Part shown: piece by piece, positions 25,028 to 35,193 of the stretch
Layout of the letters: each line of letters starts with the position of its first letter
How positions within the stretch are numbered: the first letter of the stretch is position 1
Origin: Gamarada debralockiae
Taxonomy: Eukaryota > Ascomycota > Leotiomycetes > Helotiales > Hyphodiscaceae
DNA: 61,074 nucleotides
Assembly: GCA_002803225.1 (NCBI GenBank)
Contig: NXFV01001129.1
Coordinates: forward strand, 1-61,074
Reading direction: 5' to 3'
The notes under the pieces: model-generated
What the model saw: the letters and a program-made list of their open reading frames with translations, nothing else
Databases searched by the model: none
What the model was told of the DNA's origin: nothing
Program-made: the position numbers and the translations under genes

Positions 25028-25450
25028 TTAAACCTAATTTATTATCTTCCTATCACATATCGTACATTCACTTCAATCTAGAAAAAAAACTTAAGGTGGT
25101 GAAGCCAAGAGTCGCTTATTGAGAAGTGGTCTACGCCCGTCCCGCCTTCCTTACTCCCGATATTATATGGACATTTCCGCCGTAGCGCGATCTTGCTATT
25201 GTACCATCGCTATTTGCCCGTAATAAAAGCAGTTTCTCTCGCTCGCTAAAAGTATCCAGCCCTGATTGCTGCGATTCTCATATGATAATCGATTGAAGCC
25301 CAGCATGCGCAATTGAAAAAGCCATCCCCCATGCCATTGCTGCCATGCTCAAATCTCATGCTCAAATCCCATCTCAAAGCTCATTGGTCAAATACTAAAC
25401 CCACATACTAAACCCACACAAGTCGCTATAGATCTCAAAGAAAAAGAGGT
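25028..25450. other. intergenic, convergent 3' ends
   Basis: Shared downstream region of the Zn2Cys6 and RING genes. It has two small tandem duplications: CATGCTCAAATC around 25345-25375 and ACTAAACCCACA around 25394-25420. No gene is supported. Confidence 0.4.
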
Positions 25451-27178
25451 CTAATCTCGACGACGATCATTGTTCGATCCCGATCCGGAGAAGCGATCTC
25501 GAAGCCATGCCATCGGTCCACTGCCGCCATTATTGTTATTGTTGGTGTTTCCGCCACCGGATGTAGAACCAGAGCTGCGTCGTGAATCTCGTGACCGATC
25601 ACTTCCACTTGTGTTTCCTCGCCTACTATCTCGTTGGTTCTCAATGCTCATATCAGAGTCTCGCCGTCGGGGCGATGAGAAAGAACCCGGCATTGCGCGG
25701 GTGGAGTCCATACCGCCCGGACTATCTCCCACAACCTGCCCTCTTCTAGGACCAGATTCCTCAGTCGGTGTCAGACGTCCAGTATTTCGGATCGAATCTA
25801 ATCGGGCTTCATTTCTGCTGCCCGTGTTCTCTCTGCTTAATCGTGACCCTAAACTCATGCGGCGAGAGAGACGTTCGGTTCGTGCCCATGTTGGTTGACC
25901 GGTTTGGCTTGATCTTCTGTTGTTTGGGGGTGGTGTGGTTGGTGGTGCGTCGCCTTCAATGCCTTTTCTGCAAATCGGGCAGGTGTTGTGTTCGCTGAGC
26001 CAAGCGCCTGCACAGGGTTCGTGGAACCAATGACTGCAGGGCAGCATAACTACTTCATCGCCAATATGTACGTCGTCCATGCAGACGCTGCATTCCCCCT
26101 TTCCCTCCGGACCCAGTAATTTCTCATCCAATTTCTTCTTGGGAAGCGCAGCAATGGCGTCTGGTGAAGCTGGGCCAGGGGCATTGCTAGTTGGGTGTTG
26201 TTCCATCAGCGTAGAGATAATTTGGTCTAGAGCTTCTTGGGAATATACAGCATCGCCAGCGCGCGCATTTGCGGGGTTGAGTAAGGTGGCAAAAAGACCT
26301 TGAAGACCTGGCGGCATACCACCGCGGGCTTCGTGATCTCCCGCAGCGCCAGGGGGGCCTTGCAAACCGCCCAAAATGTTTCCAATGAGCCTGGCAAGCT
26401 GGTCAGGAGGTGCTGTAATACTAACAACGTACAGGGAGCGGCCATGAGGGGGACGGGAACGGGGAGAAGGGGAGGCGTACGTAGCTAAATCTGGGGGAGC
26501 CTGAGGTTCATTTGCATTTCTAGGATGTAAACGTCCGGTTGTATAAGTGAATCGGCCGCCGATTACTCTTGGTCCTGCGCCACCTGCCAATCCATTGCCG
26601 CCTAGACGGAAACCCATTGGGGGAGGAGGGAATAGGTCTTCATGGCCTGATCTTCCAGGTGGGCCGGGCCGGAAACCTGGTCCCATGAGATTTCCTAGCA
26701 TGGTTTGGAAATCTCGCATAACGTCGTTGGGATCGTCTTGTCCTTCTGTAGGATTTCTTTCACGGCGACCGGGCCGGGGTCGACCATGAGAGCGGATTGT
26801 TTGTGATATGAAGACTGAGCCTCCAGGGCCATGCGTAATATGCTCTTCAATATCTGCTTCTTCGGGGTCAGATACATCACTATCTGCACCCCATGGATTA
26901 TGATTGTGGAGATCGCGGAGTTCTGGTGGGGTAGGAGGGATATTTTGGCCAGGCCGAGGATCACTCTCGGGGGTCACCTGTTGAGTTGTGAGCATTAGCT
27001 GTTGTGGATGTGGCAATATATAACTGACTATCTCTGTGATCTCGCCCTCACAACGAGGACATATTAATCCGTACTCATCTTGGTACCATTCATTCTCGCA
27101 CTGGTGGCAATAAACAACTTCTCTAGGGCCAGCAGCATCCAGATGTCGACTGGGTCCGGACGGCTGGTGGTCTGCCAT
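25451..27178 (-). CDS. RING-H2 E3 ubiquitin ligase with N-terminal zinc ribbon (RNF115/126-like)
   Basis: Probable ubiquitin ligase. A 575-codon single exon. The N-terminal zinc ribbon has C24xxC27 and C40xxC43 (VYCHQCENEWYQDEYGLICP). A disordered Pro/Gly/Arg-rich middle follows. The RING-H2 finger is at about 363-403: CSVCMDDV, LPCSHWFHEPC and CPIC, a C3H2C3 pattern. The preceding helix (YSQEALDQIISTLMEQHP) and PKKKLDEKLLG are characteristic of the RNF115/126 architecture. The C-terminal 170 residues are Ser/Arg/Asn-rich, with an Asn run near the end. In that family the ribbon binds ubiquitin or substrate chaperones in protein quality control; I infer the same here. The long frames on the opposite strand are compositional shadows. 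The start ATG at 27178 opens MADHQPSGPSRH. Confidence 0.9.
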   Translation of the reverse strand: MADHQPSGPSRHLDAAGPREVVYCHQCENEWYQDEYGLICPRCEGEITEIVSYILPHPQQLMLTTQQVTPESDPRPGQNIPPTPPELRDLHNHNPWGADSDVSDPEEADIEEHITHGPGGSVFISQTIRSHGRPRPGRRERNPTEGQDDPNDVMRDFQTMLGNLMGPGFRPGPPGRSGHEDLFPPPPMGFRLGGNGLAGGAGPRVIGGRFTYTTGRLHPRNANEPQAPPDLATYASPSPRSRPPHGRSLYVVSITAPPDQLARLIGNILGGLQGPPGAAGDHEARGGMPPGLQGLFATLLNPANARAGDAVYSQEALDQIISTLMEQHPTSNAPGPASPDAIAALPKKKLDEKLLGPEGKGECSVCMDDVHIGDEVVMLPCSHWFHEPCAGAWLSEHNTCPICRKGIEGDAPPTTPPPNNRRSSQTGQPTWARTERLSRRMSLGSRLSRENTGSRNEARLDSIRNTGRLTPTEESGPRRGQVVGDSPGGMDSTRAMPGSFSSPRRRDSDMSIENQRDSRRGNTSGSDRSRDSRRSSGSTSGGGNTNNNNNGGSGPMAWLRDRFSGSGSNNDRRRD

Positions 27179-28093
27179 GGCGGCGTCTCGTACACCCTGA
27201 TAGACGGCGAGGGCTGTCAGACCGAGACTTAACGCCAGGCCGGTATTTCGCAGAGCCCGGAACGCCAGAGTGATGGATTATTTTCTGAGAGGCTCAGTAT
27301 GGTAGAGGGGTCTTATGCAATCGATAGTCGAATTTGTTTGCTCAATTTGGGGATGGCAAGACGTAATCGACTCTGGTGGCGCAAGCTCATGAGCTGCCTC
27401 GCGGATGAACTTGATAGTGAGGGGTCGCAAAGATCGTCGCTTGACGAGGAGGACGGAGAGGCTGTTGGAATCCCGACTGTGGGTTGTTGAAAAGGAGTGA
27501 GTGAACGTCTTTAAAGGTATTGAAGGAAGGTCGGATTTTGGATGTTCCAGATATCTCAGAAGTTGTTGGAAGATCTCGTGGATTAAACACTTAAACACGC
27601 AGCAGCTCACAAAGATTTCGGGTGACGCATTGTCTCGGCAAGATCCCTGGAAATCTTGATCGACAAACACCGCGTTGTTTGGAAGGCCGTGGCTTGCAGG
27701 CGATGGGAGATTCGTAGTTGGCGGCAAAGGCTGTGTCTCTTCAGAAAAAGTTCTATTTTAATAACTATCCAGTCAGAGAGCAGGTAATTTTTTTTATTAC
27801 AAAACTTTGGAGTACGTGTTCATTGTGGTTTGGTATTCGACGAGCTTCTGTCGAATTCGTTTATCAGTGACCTGACTCGTAAATCGTTCAGCCTATTTGA
27901 GTCAGATGGAACATGGGAATTTCGATCCAAAAATTAAATAAATAAATTAATAAATAAAATAAAATAAATGTGAGGGCTTTCATAAGTTCCAACCATAATA
28001 TTACACGCCTACTGTTATTGGTATTTTAAACAATTCCATCATGCCATGCTAGCAATTCCATCCAATGTCCCTCTCTAACCCGCATTCAACCCT
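27179..28093. other. intergenic with AT-rich stretch
   Basis: Upstream of the RING gene and downstream of fis1. 27930-27970 is a simple run of AAATA/AAATAA units. The 149-codon minus frame at 27278-27727 lacks any recognisable domain and is probably leader sequence. Confidence 0.4.
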
Positions 28094-28817
28094 TTACCTA
28101 GCTCTTCTTCCCACGCTCTTGAAAATCATTCCTCCAACAACACCCGCAGCAATAGCAACTCCACTGAGTATAGCAACGCCCATCAAACCCTCTCTCGCAA
28201 CCTTATCATCGATCAAACCCCGTAAACTGGCAGCCTGCATGTTGGCTGGCTCCTTATCCAGCAATAAGTCGTTGTATCGTCGTGCCTCTGCATAGTTTCC
28301 AAGCTTGTAGTTTCCCAACGCCAGGTAGTAGAGACATTCTCTTCTTCGTTCGGGTGCGGTGCGGAAGATGTCTGAGAGGAGGCGGACGCCTTCTTGTTGG
28401 TCTTGGCGGGTTGTTGATTTGATTAGTCCCTTTGTAGGGTTAGTATAAGGACTTCCGGGAGAATGGAATATGTACCCACCCATGCGAAGTTGAACTTTGT
28501 TTGTACTCCAACGTGTTCTCCTTCTTTCTCGTATTGTGATCGTAGAACTTGTAGCTCGGCCGGCTTCAATGGGCTGATGCCGAGTTAGCACTGGATATTC
28601 GGAATTCGATATCGAAGAGGTTGCACAAGTTTCTCCCAGAGAGAGAAATAGAACAGGAGATTCGACGAACCTTTCTGCATCAGCAGCATCTAAATGCATA
28701 CGTCTCGTCAGCATAGCTGTCTCAAGTCGATAGGTGTAAAGAAACATCGCAAAACGAGTATGAAGCTTCGTATCCAAAGAGTTCTTATCCATACTCACAT
28801 GGAAGATTAGAACCCAT
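28094..28817 (-). CDS. fis1: FIS1, mitochondrial fission adaptor
   Basis: Tail-anchored outer mitochondrial membrane protein that recruits the dynamin fission machinery. Rebuilt as four exons: 28817-28799 (19 nt), 28689-28671 (19 nt), 28573-28480 and 28429-28094. Introns are 109, 97 and 50 bp. The product is 155 residues, the usual size. It reads [20 protein letters not shown], then [36 protein letters not shown] and [20 protein letters not shown] (TPR-like fold), a C-terminal TM segment [20 protein letters not shown], and a short basic tail. Every junction restores a conserved residue (Tyr at junction 1, Ser at 2, Trp|Gly at 3). The 282-codon unspliced frame over the locus is not the protein. 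The start is the only ATG that gives the canonical LPYA..DAE N-terminus. Divergent from spc24. Confidence 0.95.
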
Positions 28818-29137
28818 CTTTGCGACTCTATCAAAATTTCTACACTTCTGGTAATATATAGAAGGAAGTTGCGTTCTTGTTCTTCGGTGAAGTCTATTGA
28901 AGGTTCAGAGGGAAGCAGCTCGAGATGTGGCGTTGCGAACATGTGGCTTGTGATTCCGAAAATACGTCACCCCGATTTTTGCAGGGTCGCAGTTGCCGTG
29001 TCAACAAGGAACGGGAAAACACTTGAAGATCGAAAAATTGCAACTCAAGAACATCAAGAACACAATCGCATCTCTCTACAATTATACACTCAATAAATAC
29101 CTTCGCATTCAAACCAAAATCGCGCGAAGCTCTCAAA
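28818..29137. promoter_or_regulatory. shared promoter region, fis1 and spc24
   Basis: 320 bp separate the divergent start codons of fis1 and spc24, so both promoters must lie here. I see no strong TATA box or defined operator. Confidence 0.45.
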
Positions 29138-29836
29138 ATGCTCCTCGATGAAGATCCCGCAACCGTACGCTTCCCAAACCCCACTTCGAGCATCTCTAAC
29201 CAAACACCAGCTCATCCACCACACAATCGGCAACTTCAACATAACACCCGACAAACTCGCCGTCGCACGCATCAATGAAACCCTCAGTTCCCTCCAACAA
29301 GCCCGCGATCTGCGAATCCGAGAAGCAGAAAGCGCATTAAAGAGTACTTCCCCCATCCCCATTCCTCCGCTCCCGATCCATCAGCTAACAGAAACAAAAC
29401 AGAGCTCTCTCGCACTCTAACAACTCTCTCCTCCCGCTACGCCGAAACCATCTCAACTCACTCCTCCACCGCCCACGCCTCCGAGATCGCAACCCTCGAC
29501 ACGCAAAAATTCCGTATCGCAAAATCAGCCTCAGATCTCGAAATCGAATCCGAGCGTCTCTCCTCCCACTTAGCCGATCTCCAAGCCCGTCTTCAGGAGT
29601 TAGAGTTGCAGGGAGTTGAGGGAGGGGAGAATGCTGAAAGGGATCTGGTGAATGATGAGATTTCATTGAAGTTGAAGGTTTATAGGGGACTGGGAATTGA
29701 TTTGGAACGGGATGAGGGGGGTGCGTATGGGAAGGCGATTATTAGGAATGGGACGAAGGGCGATGTGCATGTTGTTAATGTCGAGAGCAAGTTTTCCAGG
29801 TTTTTCTATGCGAATTATTTTTGGGGGACTTTGTAG
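29138..29836 (+). CDS. spc24: SPC24, Ndc80 kinetochore complex subunit
   Basis: Subunit of the Ndc80 complex; pairs with Spc25 to link microtubule-binding Ndc80/Nuf2 to the inner kinetochore. Three exons: 29138-29164, 29211-29343 and 29403-29836, giving 197 residues. The N-terminus reads [19 protein letters not shown], followed by coiled coil ([20 protein letters not shown], then [20 protein letters not shown]). The C-terminal globular domain is diagnostic: [40 protein letters not shown] and FWGTL. For intron 2 two AG acceptors compete; only the second (29401-29402) keeps the coiled-coil frame, joining ALK to KLSRT. The opposite-strand frames are shadows. Confidence 0.93.
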
Positions 29837-30134
29837 GAGGTGGATACGGGGGAGGGATTGGTTTGGGACGGGTGGGTTGGCTTTGATTTCCTCTGATGCA
29901 AATGGATGCTTGGCGTTGGAGGAGTGTTTGGGTTACGTTGAGCATGAGCTCTGGATACCATTGGGATGAGCTGTTCTGGAGAATGATTGTATGAGTTGAC
30001 ATGAAATACATTGTATACAAGAGCCTAGGCTTCATGATTATATCCAATCGTGAATCGTGAAATGAGTACAGCCCAAACGCCAAACCACACCCCATCATTG
30101 TCATTATCATAAATTCGTTACCACCCATATCCAA

Positions 30135-30857
30135 TTACCTCCCCTTCATACTCAAAACCGAACTCCCCTTCGAGCTCCCACTCGAATTACTCGCCCCCGT
30201 AATCCCACTCGCACTCCTCCTAAGTCTCGGACTCGTCGGAACCTGTGGAAAATAGCCTGTAGTATCCCCTGCAAATACACTCCCAGGCCCATAACTGGGC
30301 GGCGTCCTCGCCCTCGCCGTATTCATCATCTCAGGACTATAACTTCTCTGCTTCCCCTCCCCAGTCAAAGACCGCTGATGTCTCCTCTCATGATGCGCCG
30401 GCAATTCCAACCTCGAATTAATATTCGTCCATAACGCATCGTCATCACTCGGATCACCCAATCTCCATCCTCCTACACCCTCAAAATCCCGAATCGGTCC
30501 CACACTCTGACTTAGTCCCAACCCTGTGTCGCCCGGTACAGGCGTTATTGTTCCGCCGGAGGGATTACTGCTTGTGCTGCTCCGGCGTTTTCGTCTTCGG
30601 GATGCGGGGACGGACGTCGGGCTTGTTTTGTGAGGTGGGAGGGTTTTTGAAGAGGGAGAAAAGGAGGAGGAGGAGGTGAGGCCGAGGAGATAGTGTGGGA
30701 TTACGGCGAGGGCGAGCTCGATGTAGATTAGGACTACGCGGAAGAGGAGGATTGAGAAGGCGAGGGTGGTCGTTACAGTTGCGAGGAGGAAGAGGGGGAG
30801 TGTGAAGATAAAGAGGAAGGGGAGGATTATGATGTAGCCGGGGTTGAGGAGTGTCAT
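30135..30857 (-). CDS. unknown membrane protein, two N-terminal TM segments
   Basis: Not recognised. A 240-codon frame with a strongly hydrophobic first 60 residues (IIILPFLFIFTLPLFLLATV, then IELALAVIPHYLLGL), probably two TM helices or a hairpin, followed by a 180-residue Ser/Pro/Arg-rich tail with basic RRRKRRSS and phosphorylation-like SP/TP sites. The bias towards a real gene comes from the long uninterrupted frame and the clean hydrophobic-to-disordered organisation. It is divergent from the TatD gene with 281 bp between starts. A lipid-droplet, ER or vacuolar location is possible but cannot be told from sequence. Confidence 0.65.
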   Translation of the reverse strand: MTLLNPGYIIILPFLFIFTLPLFLLATVTTTLAFSILLFRVVLIYIELALAVIPHYLLGLTSSSSFSPSSKTLPPHKTSPTSVPASRRRKRRSSTSSNPSGGTITPVPGDTGLGLSQSVGPIRDFEGVGGWRLGDPSDDDALWTNINSRLELPAHHERRHQRSLTGEGKQRSYSPEMMNTARARTPPSYGPGSVFAGDTTGYFPQVPTSPRLRRSASGITGASNSSGSSKGSSVLSMKGR

Positions 30858-31138
30858 GACTTTGATATTAAGGAAACATTGTGGAAGAGGAAAGAGGAGA
30901 AGGGTGGATGTTTGTGGAGTGGAATGCTGGACGGGAGGAAGAGGGGAGGCCGTTGCACTTGCATGTGATATCGGGGATTTTGTGGGGGTAAAAGCCTAGA
31001 TCAGACCCCCTCCAGATTGTGGCGTCTGTAGCGAGGACGCTAAGAACGCGGTTCATGGCTTCGAAGTCGCACAACGGTCTTTCAGATATTTTGAGCATCA
31101 TGTTTGAGGTTGAATGTTGAAGCTATTCGGACAACGCC

Positions 31139-32317
31139 ATGGCGGCAGTTGAGACGCAAACGGCCCACGATGGAGATTTCCCCTGGCACCTCGGCGTCTA
31201 CGATGCCCACTGTCATCCGACAGACACCATGGGCTTGGTCCCGTCGATACAGGGCATGAAGGCGCGTGTCCTGACTGTCATGGCGACCAGAGGACAAGAT
31301 CAAAAGCTTGTAGCTCAAGTCGCTGATGTCTATGGAGTCAAGAGCAAAGAGGAAATCACAGAAACGAACAACCAGCGAGTGGTCCCCTGTTTTGGATGGC
31401 ATCCATGGTTCTCACATCAAATGTATGACGACAGCCAAACTTCAGTCTCCAACTCCGATTCAGAAGACTTCAAGATGCAGCATTATCAATCGGTCTTGAC
31501 TCCAAAACCAGAAGATCAAGCCTTCCTCAATTCCCTCCCTCAACCTCGCTCTCTTTCGGAATTCCTCAGGGAGACGAGGAACTACCTCGAGAAGTACCCG
31601 CTTGCTTTGGTCGGAGAGATCGGCTTGGACAAATCATTTCGTCTCCCAGGAGAATGGGCAACCGACGAGGAGGAATCAAGAGACCCTACTCTCACACCCG
31701 GAGGCCGAGAAGGTCGACGCCTCACACCACATCGAGTACAAATGGACCATCAAAAAGCAATCCTCAAACCGCAGCTCAAACTCGCCGGCGAAATGAACCG
31801 AGCCGTATCAATCCACGGAGTCCAAGCCCATGGCATCATCTTCGATACCCTGCAAGAAACATGGAAAGGTCACAAAAAAGAAGTACTCAGCAAGAAAGTC
31901 CGCAAGAAAATCGCTAAAACTCCTCAGCCGGAGCCCGACGACGACGAATCCGAACCCAACCCTGATCCGAGTAATGAATCTCCTAAACCATTCCCTCCAC
32001 GAATATGTCTACATTCGTACTCTGGTCCAGCAGAAACTCTCAAGCAATACTTTCATCCTGCGATACCGGCCGATGTATATTTCTCGTTCTCAGCGGTTAT
32101 CAATATGACTACTCCGGCCAGTGCGAAGACTGTGGATGTTATTAAGGCGATACCGGATGAGAGGATTCTGTTTGAGAGCGACCTACATGTTGCTGGAGAA
32201 GAAATGGATTCGAAGTTGGAGGAGATGTGTAGGAGGATTTGTGAGATTAAGGGGTGGAGTCTTCAGGATGGGGTGAGCAGGTTGGGTAAAAACTGGCATC
32301 GATTTATATTCTCTTAG
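31139..32317 (+). CDS. TatD-family metal-dependent hydrolase (Scn1-like)
   Basis: TIM-barrel metallohydrolase of the TatD DNase superfamily, closest in feel to the fungal Cut9-interacting Scn1 branch. 392 residues, no intron needed. Metal ligands are in order: DAHCH near the N-terminus (H-x-H), GWHPW, the bridging Glu in ALVGEIGLD, His in SIHGVQAH, His in CLHSYSG, and the final Asp in ILFESDLH. The insert between the fourth and fifth ligand ([20 protein letters not shown], then an acidic Pro-rich stretch) is longer than in bacterial TatD, as usual in fungi. Nuclease activity is known for some members; here it is inferred from retained ligands. Confidence 0.88.
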   Translation: MAAVETQTAHDGDFPWHLGVYDAHCHPTDTMGLVPSIQGMKARVLTVMATRGQDQKLVAQVADVYGVKSKEEITETNNQRVVPCFGWHPWFSHQMYDDSQTSVSNSDSEDFKMQHYQSVLTPKPEDQAFLNSLPQPRSLSEFLRETRNYLEKYPLALVGEIGLDKSFRLPGEWATDEEESRDPTLTPGGREGRRLTPHRVQMDHQKAILKPQLKLAGEMNRAVSIHGVQAHGIIFDTLQETWKGHKKEVLSKKVRKKIAKTPQPEPDDDESEPNPDPSNESPKPFPPRICLHSYSGPAETLKQYFHPAIPADVYFSFSAVINMTTPASAKTVDVIKAIPDERILFESDLHVAGEEMDSKLEEMCRRICEIKGWSLQDGVSRLGKNWHRFIFS

Positions 32318-33931
32318 AATTGAATCGATGCTTGTTCCGAGCCTAATGCCTTTGAAATGTGATGAACTTCATTGTTAGTCTAATTTCTCTCGAATTCCCC
32401 AAACAGCTGCGCCTAAATCATCTCTGTAGCAGCTCAGCGACAGGAAAACGTGTTATTCGACAGTTATTGGCCCTGGCAACTCGAAAACCATCCATGCTTC
32501 CGATCTTTTCTTCAACTCACGAAAATGGAAACATGGAAATAAATGGCTCCGCTGCCACCTTCTCATTCATTCGCACCTCAAGTGTGAGAGGATTCGCGGC
32601 TGAGCAATGGATGAGAGGGCCCAGGCGCTACCTGTGGCTTTCTCATGGGATCAGATCAATCTCAACAAATATCGTTCGAAGTCGACAAGGCCCGTAGTTT
32701 GCGGAAAGCTAGCAGCCCTTGATCTGGTAACTCTGGATGCAATGACTGGAAAATTGTGAAGGCAAAGTTGGCTCAGAAGTAATCCCTCATTTTTATAGTG
32801 TAGCAATCCTAAAGTGGCAACGACAAAGACACAAGAAATTGGGTATGGAATATGCTTGATTTGGCACAGAGAATAGCTTCTTCGTCGTTGAGTTCAATGT
32901 TCGATCTGGATAAGGGATCGAATGAACTGGTTCGCTTAGCAGAAAGTGAAGATTATCTTAATCATTTTGTCAGTGGGGTGAAGCATGAATGTTGAGAGAA
33001 CAAATTGGGAAGGCAGTGTTCAATGATTTTATAGACTTGTCATTACTATCAGATCTAAGAACTTAAGGCACTCCCATCTCCAACAGTACAATTGTTCGCC
33101 TTCTAAGAATCAGCAGCGTGAGCTCCTACATCTTGTGGGTTTTCTGTGGTTGCATGCGTCTTTGGCTTAAATTTCTTCAAGGATAGCGACTTGGAAGTAA
33201 GCTGCTTAGCCATTTAGCAGTGACTATTCAAGCAGCTGATATCCAGAGCTTTCAAGAAGTCTCCGTGATGTGGGTGAGAAACCCACAAATAACTGGGCAA
33301 GTTCAACCCCCTATTACAAAATATGTAAAGGGGTAACAACCACCACCACATTATGCACAAATAGAAGTCTTCCACCCCTATTTATACCATTTACACCCCG
33401 AAATTCGAACTCGCTCGAAATCTGCCATCTAAGTCACTTTAGTTGTGATTTGGCAATTCTAAATTAGAGCATTCTAAGTAGAGTGCTTGCTTAATGAAGA
33501 AGCGAAACCCCAAATTTGTCGAGTTCTTTTGACTTCGGAAGTTTCGTAATAGCCCTTGAAATCTCTCGTCAGCTCTAATTCCTGTCGACTCCGAGTATCC
33601 ATGCAGCATCCAATTTGGTTACCGAAATCGTCAATCGTGTTATTTTCTCTGGAGTTGTCGGCAAGAGCTGTCGTTGTCGCCTCTTCGGCACTTGTAGGTA
33701 TTAACAAGATTCCGCCGCAGCTGTCCGCTTTCCCTATGTCCCCGTCTAACTCAACACACGTCGAAGTCGAATCCATCTTGATTCCGACTCCAATTTTCGT
33801 CAAATTTCTTTCAGTGGTTCGATACATATGAACTCTCAATTTGTCGATAGCAACGAAGTCTGAGAGTGCATTGCCTCTCCACTTATATCGCATTTTAGAC
33901 TGTAACTTCTCGGAATCTGAATTGCTGAGCC
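32318..33931. other. gene-poor intergenic region
   Basis: No supported gene. The 112-codon plus frame (32359-32697) and the 139-codon minus frame (33474-33893) show no domain or homology I can name. Base composition is mixed, with no run of tandem repeats until 33932. Confidence 0.35.
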
Positions 33932-34180
33932 GTCAACGACTGATACTTCAAAATGTAGTTGCCAGAACTTGACGCTTCTCAATTGTTTAATACCAGTCAA
34001 CGATTCTGAAGTCGGATAGTGGATATGTGCTGAGTAGTGATTCTCAATCATTCTGCTCAAGTCAGCAATTCTGAAGTTATGGTAGTGGACGGGTTCTGAG
34101 TAGTTTTTTTCAATTATCAGCCAAAATCAGCAATACTGAAATCATGTCCTCTCAATCGTTCAGACCAGTCAGCGAGAATT
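33932..34180. repeat. degenerate 65-bp tandem repeat with hairpin core
   Basis: GTCAACG/GTCAGC/ATCAGC blocks followed by ATTCTGAAGT-like sequence recur at 33932, 33996, 34061 and 34126 (spacing 64, 65, 65), with a last partial block at 34168. Each unit also carries TCTCAATCRTT or a variant, so AAT(C/T)GTT and AACGATT face each other across about 11-13 bases. In reverse complement this is GAATCGTT..TGAACGATT, the same core as in the array at 36.9-37.6 kb. Confidence 0.7.
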
Positions 34181-34424
34181 AACTCCCTTGCAGTAGTGCC
34201 TCTGATCTGTGATAATGCCACTAACATAGATTCTTTGCCAGTCAAACTATCGTCGCCGCTAATACCACTCGCTAAAGCACTGCAAAAGGAGTCGCTCTGC
34301 TCCCCTTTTCTATATTCCCCTCTTTCAGAAAAACCTATCTACTATCCACCTTCCAAAGTTATCTTCAAGTTATCGAGTAATTTTCCAGGGTACTACTGGC
34401 TAAGCAAAATTCGTTGGGACACTC

Positions 34425-35090
34425 TATATAAGGACCTCTCCTCCTCTTCCCACAACTTCTTCCCTTTCTCAACAACGCTACTTTCAATACAATAGCGACC
34501 CTTAACTTGTAAGCATTCCATACTCTAAGTTCAATCATACATTAACATTGTATTTAGACGGGAGCTTTCCTCCAAAAAAGTATTTAGACCGCCTTCGCTT
34601 CCCCGTTTTTGGCTTTCCTCCGTCCCCAAACAACAAACAACATTTACATTCCAAGTAAGACTCCTCGATCAACTTTCAACATTCTGCATTCTCCAGGTGC
34701 TATCATGTATGAAAATTCTTTTCAGGAATTAAATTCTCCCCTAAAAATTATTTAAGACTAACTTCGCTTCCTCCTTTCCAGCTGTCCTCCTTCCACACAT
34801 AACGACGATGAGATTCGCAACACAACCCACTCTACAAACCTTCTTTGCAATTAGTAAAGCACTTTCAGACACCAACTAAGCAATGAGCTCCCCCTGAAGT
34901 GATATTTAATGATCGCTTCTCTCCCCGTTGTCCACCTCTCCTCTTCTACATACAACTAACAACATTATCCGCAACAACAGCATATACTCTGCAAATCTTC
35001 TCTACGATCCAACGAGTACTTGGAGGTATCATCGACAAGTTTCAGACACTGAGCCTCCCCCTGAAAAGTACTTAAGGACCCGTCCTCTCA
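34425..35090 (+). repeat. five reiterated promoter-like units (TATA plus CT-rich leader)
   Basis: TATATAAGGA (34425), TATTTAGACC (34581), TATTTAAGAC (34749), TATTTAATGA (34902) and ACTTAAGGAC (near 35068) recur about every 153-168 bp. Most are preceded by CCCCTGAAAAG or CTAAAAAT and followed by a CT-rich block (CTTCGCTTCCYC) and a CAACA/ACAAC-rich leader. The two best-matched units also share TTTCAGACAC ahead of the CCCCTGAA block. Each resembles a core promoter with its 5' leader. They lead into the broken Myb-like frame. Confidence 0.6.
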
Positions 35091-35193
35091 AAAACCCTCT
35101 TCTCGCAAACACACCACAACCGCACCGCCAACAACATCATCCACGAAAACAACATTCACTCGACGTCATTCACTAGACGAACACCTTGAATAA

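Noticed and set aside
26410..26490. cryptic intron inside the RING gene (GTACGC..ATTACAG)
   Set aside because: Its length is not a multiple of three, so removal would break the frame leading into the RING domain.
27278..27727. 149-codon minus frame upstream of the RING gene
   Set aside because: No recognisable content; composition like leader sequence.
33474..33893. 139-codon minus frame in the gene-poor region
   Set aside because: No motif, no splice support and no neighbouring conserved gene; could be chance.
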